Positions 6,616 through 9,312 of a stretch of DNA of 9,312 bases are shown here, in pieces. Origin of the DNA: Chloroflexota bacterium (GTDB lineage Bacteria; Chloroflexota; Dehalococcoidia; JAUQQI01); assembly GCA_030549955.1 (NCBI GenBank), contig JAUQQI010000195.1, forward strand, positions 1-9,312. The letters are read 5' to 3'. Every line of letters begins with the position of its first letter. Position 1 is the stretch's first letter. A program made the position numbers and the translations under genes. Under the pieces are notes generated by a model that was not told where the DNA came from, did not search any database, and saw only the letters and a list, made by a program, of their open reading frames with translations.

Positions 6616-8376
6616 GTGGACGGCGAAACCAGGCTCGGCAGAGCGGTCTACGACGTCCGGTCGGTGGGCGAGGCGGCCGAGGCCTACGTCGAGGCCCTGA
6701 CCGCCCACGGCGTCGGGTACCTGTTTTTGAACCCCGGCACCGACACTTTCCCGGTCCAGGAGGCCCTCGTTAAGCTGGAGAGTCTTGGTCGACCTGTGCC
6801 CCGAACAGTCCTCTGCCTCTTCGAGGTGGTGGCCCTGGCCGCTGCCCACGGCTATTTTGCGGCGACCGGGCGGCCCCAGGCGGTCCTGGTCCACGTCGAC
6901 GTCGGAACCCAGAATCTCGGGGGCATGGTTCACAACGCCCAGCGGGGGCGGGCGGCGGTCCTCATTTCAGCCGGCCGCGCCCCCTACACCACTGACCCGG
7001 CGCAGCGGGGTAGCCGGGACACCTATATTCACTGGCTCCAGGAGCAGTTCGACCAGCATGGCATCGTCCGGAATTACGTTAAGTGGGACTACGAACTGCG
7101 CCGGCCCGACCAGGTCGGGGAGGTTGTGGCCCGGGCATTCCAGGTCGCGGCCAGCGACCCGCCGGGCCCCGTCTACCTGACCCTGCCCCGGGAGGTGCTG
7201 ATGACCTACCTGGGGGAGGCGAAAATCTACCGGCCTGAACGGTTCCCGCCGGCCAGGGTCGGGGCGGGTGACCCCGAAGCCCTGAGAGAAGTCGCCCGGC
7301 TTCTGGTGGGTGCCCGGTCGCCGGTCGTGCTGACGGCCACAACCGGCCGGTCCCGGGCCGGGTTTGAGGGGCTGGTCCGGCTCGCCGAACTTCTCGCCCT
7401 GCCCGTAGTCGAATGGCGGGACCGGACAAACTTCCCGGCGAATCACCCGCTGCATCAGGGCTTCGACCCGGGACCGTTCCTTGAAACCGCTGACGTCTTG
7501 CTCATCTTGGACCACGATGTGCCGTACATTCCGACCCGGCAGCGCCTTAACCCTGAGGCCACCGTTATCCAGGTTGACCTGGACCCGGTGAAGGACCGGA
7601 TACCCCTCTGGACGTTCCCGGTTGACCTGCCGGTCCGGGCCGACACGGGTCGGGCCCTCGGCCTCATCGCCGACTTTGCGGCTGAGCTGCTCAGCGCGGT
7701 CGACCGGGCCCGCATCGACGCCCGTCGGGCCGACCTGGAGGCCCGCCACCGCAAACTCCGCGCCGACTGGGAGCGGCTCGCCCTCAACAGATCGACCGCC
7801 CGCCCGATTGCAACCGAGTGGCTCGGGTACTGTCTTGGTCAGCTTTATGCCGAGGCCCCGAACTGCGTCTTCGTTGATGAGACCGTAACAAGCAACCGGT
7901 TTCTCTGGCCGTATGTTCGGCCGGATGAACCCGGAACGTGGTTCGGTAGCAGCGGTTCAGCCCTCGGGTGGGGGCTAGGGGCGGCCCTGGGTGTGAAGCT
8001 GGCAAACCGTGACCGGCCCGTAATCCTGGCCGTCGGGGACGGCTCGTTTGTCTTCGGCGAACCCCTGGCGGCCTTCTGGGCCGCCGTTAAGGCCGGGGCG
8101 CCCTTTATGGCCGTTATTTTCAACAACACCTGCTACAACGCAACGAAACAGCCCCTGGTCGCGGCCTACCCGGAAGGCTACTCGGTCCGGTACAATAAGT
8201 TTCTCGGGGTCGACCTGCTCCCGGCCCCGCGTTACGATCTGCTAGCTGAGGTCGTCGGGGTGTACGGCGAGCGGGTTGAGGACCCGGCCGACCTGCTCCC
8301 GGCCCTGCGTCGGGGTCTCGCCCGACTCCGGGAAGGGCAGCCAGTCATTCTCGACGTGGTCCTGGCCCACCCATGA
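6616..8376 (+). CDS. Thiamine-diphosphate enzyme, acetolactate synthase-like, substrate unknown
   Basis: The 586-residue protein has the three-domain layout of the acetolactate synthase / benzoylformate decarboxylase superfamily. The N-terminal pyrimidine-binding domain (about 15-190) has LCLFEVVALAAAHGY with the conserved activating Glu near residue 70, and VDVGTQNLGGMVHNAQRGR where relatives have a Gly-Pro-Gly-Asn-type loop. A central domain follows (about 210-365). The C-terminal diphosphate-binding domain has the metal/ThDP motif GDGSF (474-478) ending at NN (503-504). The block HWLQEQFDQHGIVRNYVKWDYEL (near 140-162) recalls a group usually annotated only as thiamine pyrophosphate-requiring protein. 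Such enzymes cleave or join carbon next to a keto or hydroxyl group, but the substrate here cannot be deduced. GTG 6616 is fixed by the strong upstream binding site. The stop overlaps the methyltransferase start (ATGA), so the two are probably co-expressed. Confidence 0.85.
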   Translation: MDGETRLGRAVYDVRSVGEAAEAYVEALTAHGVGYLFLNPGTDTFPVQEALVKLESLGRPVPRTVLCLFEVVALAAAHGYFAATGRPQAVLVHVDVGTQNLGGMVHNAQRGRAAVLISAGRAPYTTDPAQRGSRDTYIHWLQEQFDQHGIVRNYVKWDYELRRPDQVGEVVARAFQVAASDPPGPVYLTLPREVLMTYLGEAKIYRPERFPPARVGAGDPEALREVARLLVGARSPVVLTATTGRSRAGFEGLVRLAELLALPVVEWRDRTNFPANHPLHQGFDPGPFLETADVLLILDHDVPYIPTRQRLNPEATVIQVDLDPVKDRIPLWTFPVDLPVRADTGRALGLIADFAAELLSAVDRARIDARRADLEARHRKLRADWERLALNRSTARPIATEWLGYCLGQLYAEAPNCVFVDETVTSNRFLWPYVRPDEPGTWFGSSGSALGWGLGAALGVKLANRDRPVILAVGDGSFVFGEPLAAFWAAVKAGAPFMAVIFNNTCYNATKQPLVAAYPEGYSVRYNKFLGVDLLPAPRYDLLAEVVGVYGERVEDPADLLPALRRGLARLREGQPVILDVVLAHP

Positions 8377-9149
8377 CCATTGAAACCCAAACCGGACGGA
8401 TTATTCAGCCGGTCGGGCAGGACCTGATTGCCCAGGACCGGCGCTACCTCGAACTTCTAGATCCCTGGCCGGGGAGCCGGATTCTCCACCTTGGGTGCGG
8501 CGACGGCCGCCTTACCCTGCGGCTCGCCGGGGCCGTCGGCGGCTACGGGCGGGTCGTGGGCGTCGATACGGAGGCCGAAGCTCTCGGCCTGGCCCGGAGC
8601 CAGCTCGGTGATTTCCACCTGGCCAGGGTTGTCAACTACGTCCGGTTTGACGGCCGGAACCTGCCGTTTAAAGCGGGCGCTTTTCAGGCGGCCCTGGTAA
8701 CCGAGGCTCTGGCCTCCGCCCCCGACCCTGCCAGCTTGGTCGGGGAGGTTCGGCGGGTTGTGGCCCGGGGCCGCCGGCTGGTCTTTATCCAGACCGACTG
8801 GGAGACGGCGATTTATAACACCCCTGACCCGGAACTATCCCGGCGGGTCCTTACAGCCCTGCGGGAGGCCCGGCCAGGCACGACCCTCGGCCGCCAGCTG
8901 TTCGGGCTGGCCAGGCGGGCCGGCCTCGCCGACATGTGGACCGACGTTTATGTTCTCTACAACACCGAGTTTCGGGAGCCCCTTTACGGCCACTTCCTGG
9001 CTACGAAGCTCATCAAAGAGGAGCTTGTTGATGGGGGCAGGCTTCCGGCGTCAGACTACGGGGCCTGGCTTGAGGCCCTTCAACGGGCGGCTGAAGCCGG
9101 CGAATATTTCTTCAGTGTCAACCGCTACATCTGCATTGCCACCGCCTAG
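8373..9149 (+). CDS. SAM-dependent class I methyltransferase, substrate unknown
   Basis: The 258-residue protein has a Rossmann-type methyltransferase core. Motif I, ILHLGCGDGRLTLRLA, lies at 37-52; the acidic residue ending strand 2 is Asp65 in VVGVDTEAEAL; DGRNLPF (93-99) and AALVTEALASAPDPASLVGEVRRVV (106-130, a motif IV-like strand and following helix) follow. This order resembles the UbiE/Methyltransf_11 group, which acts on small molecules, quinones or lipids. The last 70 residues contain an aromatic-rich tail (DVYVLYNTEF, EYFFSVNRYICIA) that probably shapes the acceptor site. ATG 8373 overlaps the stop of the ThDP enzyme and has no ribosome binding site, so translation is likely coupled. 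There is no signal peptide or membrane segment, so it should be cytosolic. It may modify the product or substrate of its partner, but that is inference. Confidence 0.82.
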   Translation: MTIETQTGRIIQPVGQDLIAQDRRYLELLDPWPGSRILHLGCGDGRLTLRLAGAVGGYGRVVGVDTEAEALGLARSQLGDFHLARVVNYVRFDGRNLPFKAGAFQAALVTEALASAPDPASLVGEVRRVVARGRRLVFIQTDWETAIYNTPDPELSRRVLTALREARPGTTLGRQLFGLARRAGLADMWTDVYVLYNTEFREPLYGHFLATKLIKEELVDGGRLPASDYGAWLEALQRAAEAGEYFFSVNRYICIATA

Positions 9150-9151
9150 TG

Positions 9152-9176
9152 TGTAAGTTCAGAAACATTTGAGACA
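9152..9176. other. A+T-richer segment, possible mobile-element end
   Basis: Directly after the methyltransferase stop, composition changes to a segment that starts TGTAAGTTCAG and ends TTTGAGACA. A TG/CA-ended, A+T-richer block of about 25 bases beside non-coding DNA is reminiscent of insertion-sequence termini (IS21-like ends were considered). No matching second end or recognisable transposase is within the window, so this is only a possibility. Confidence 0.2.
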
Positions 9177-9181
9177 GTGGC

Positions 9182-9241
9182 AGTCGCCGGAGGCGACTCG
9201 GCCGGGCCAGGCCGCTGAGACCTTGACCGCGCCGAAGGCGC
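9182..9241. repeat. Three short hairpins in non-coding DNA
   Basis: Three perfect short palindromes lie in a row: AGTCGCC-GGA-GGCGACT (9182-9198), CGGCC-GGGCCA-GGCCG (9199-9214) and GCGCC-GAA-GGCGC (9229-9241). The first and third share the core CGCCGnAGGCG. None is followed by a run of T, so a classical intrinsic terminator is not shown, although the first could help end the upstream transcript or protect its 3' end. They may be members of a genome-wide palindromic repeat. From 9242 to the right edge I see no gene, RNA or clear site. Confidence 0.5.
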
Positions 9242-9312
9242 CCCCTGCCGGATAACCATCTCCGAGCTCAGTCCCAGGGCCCGGCTGTGGACTGCCTGCG
9301 GCCTCAGTATCG

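Noticed and set aside
6967..7749. 260-codon open frame on the - strand opposite the ThDP enzyme
   Set aside because: It is antisense to intact ThDP-enzyme coding sequence, has no family motif and lacks a credible ribosome binding site.
3899..8376. 2-hydroxyisobutyryl-CoA pathway (B12 mutase plus ThDP 2-hydroxyacyl-CoA lyase)
   Set aside because: Such gene pairs exist in some bacteria, but this mutase has the methylmalonyl-type Tyr and Arg, and the ThDP gene is separated from it by an opposing tRNA and has its own ribosome binding site.
9223..9256. Promoter TTGACC ... GATAAC
   Set aside because: The spacing is 22 bases, too long for a sigma-70 type promoter, and the -10 match is only partial.
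1..9312. CRISPR array, or phage and defence genes
   Set aside because: No regularly spaced direct repeats are seen, and every confident gene is metabolic or a tRNA.

Overview
The window comes from a GC-rich bacterial chromosome (about 60-65% G+C by eye). CGG is heavily used for arginine and GTG starts are frequent. One start has a strong AGGAGG ribosome binding site, there is an extended TGnTATAAT -10 element, and the tRNA gene has no encoded CCA. These traits suggest a GC-rich, possibly thermophilic Gram-positive or related lineage (for example Desulfotomaculum/Pelotomaculum/Ammonifex-type Clostridia, or Chloroflexota). This placement is a guess from style and pathway content, not a proven assignment.

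Region 1 (1-215) is the last 70 codons of a hydantoinase/oxoprolinase (HyuA)-type protein that enters from the left. A 50-base gap follows, holding a good extended -10 promoter.

Region 2 (266-6437) is a tightly packed six-gene operon on the + strand. Adjacent genes overlap by up to 4 bases or lie at most 4 bases apart. In order it encodes the carboxyltransferase subunit of an acyl-CoA (propionyl-CoA) carboxylase, the biotin carboxylase subunit, the biotin carboxyl carrier protein, the large (catalytic) subunit of methylmalonyl-CoA mutase, methylmalonyl-CoA epimerase, and the small B12-binding mutase subunit. Together they form the complete methylmalonyl-CoA route: propionyl-CoA + HCO3- to (S)-methylmalonyl-CoA, epimerisation to the (R) form, and B12-dependent rearrangement to succinyl-CoA. 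The mutase carries the residues that accept the methylmalonyl carboxylate, which argues against an isobutyryl- or 2-hydroxyisobutyryl-CoA mutase. No MeaB-type chaperone gene lies in the window.

Region 3 (6438-6615) holds a tRNA-Glu(CUC) gene on the - strand, starting its 3' end only 10 bases beyond the operon's last stop codon. Its -10 element overlaps one arm of an inverted repeat.

Region 4 (6616-9149) is a two-gene + strand unit: a thiamine-diphosphate enzyme of the acetolactate synthase-like superfamily with unresolved substrate, and a SAM-dependent methyltransferase whose start overlaps its stop (ATGA). This pair is the least understood part of the window.

Region 5 (9150-9312) has no convincing gene. 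It contains an A+T-richer stretch that might be a mobile-element end, then three short perfect hairpins. No CRISPR array, complete insertion sequence or origin was seen. The bulk of the window is a known pathway, and I did not find clear proof of an undescribed system.
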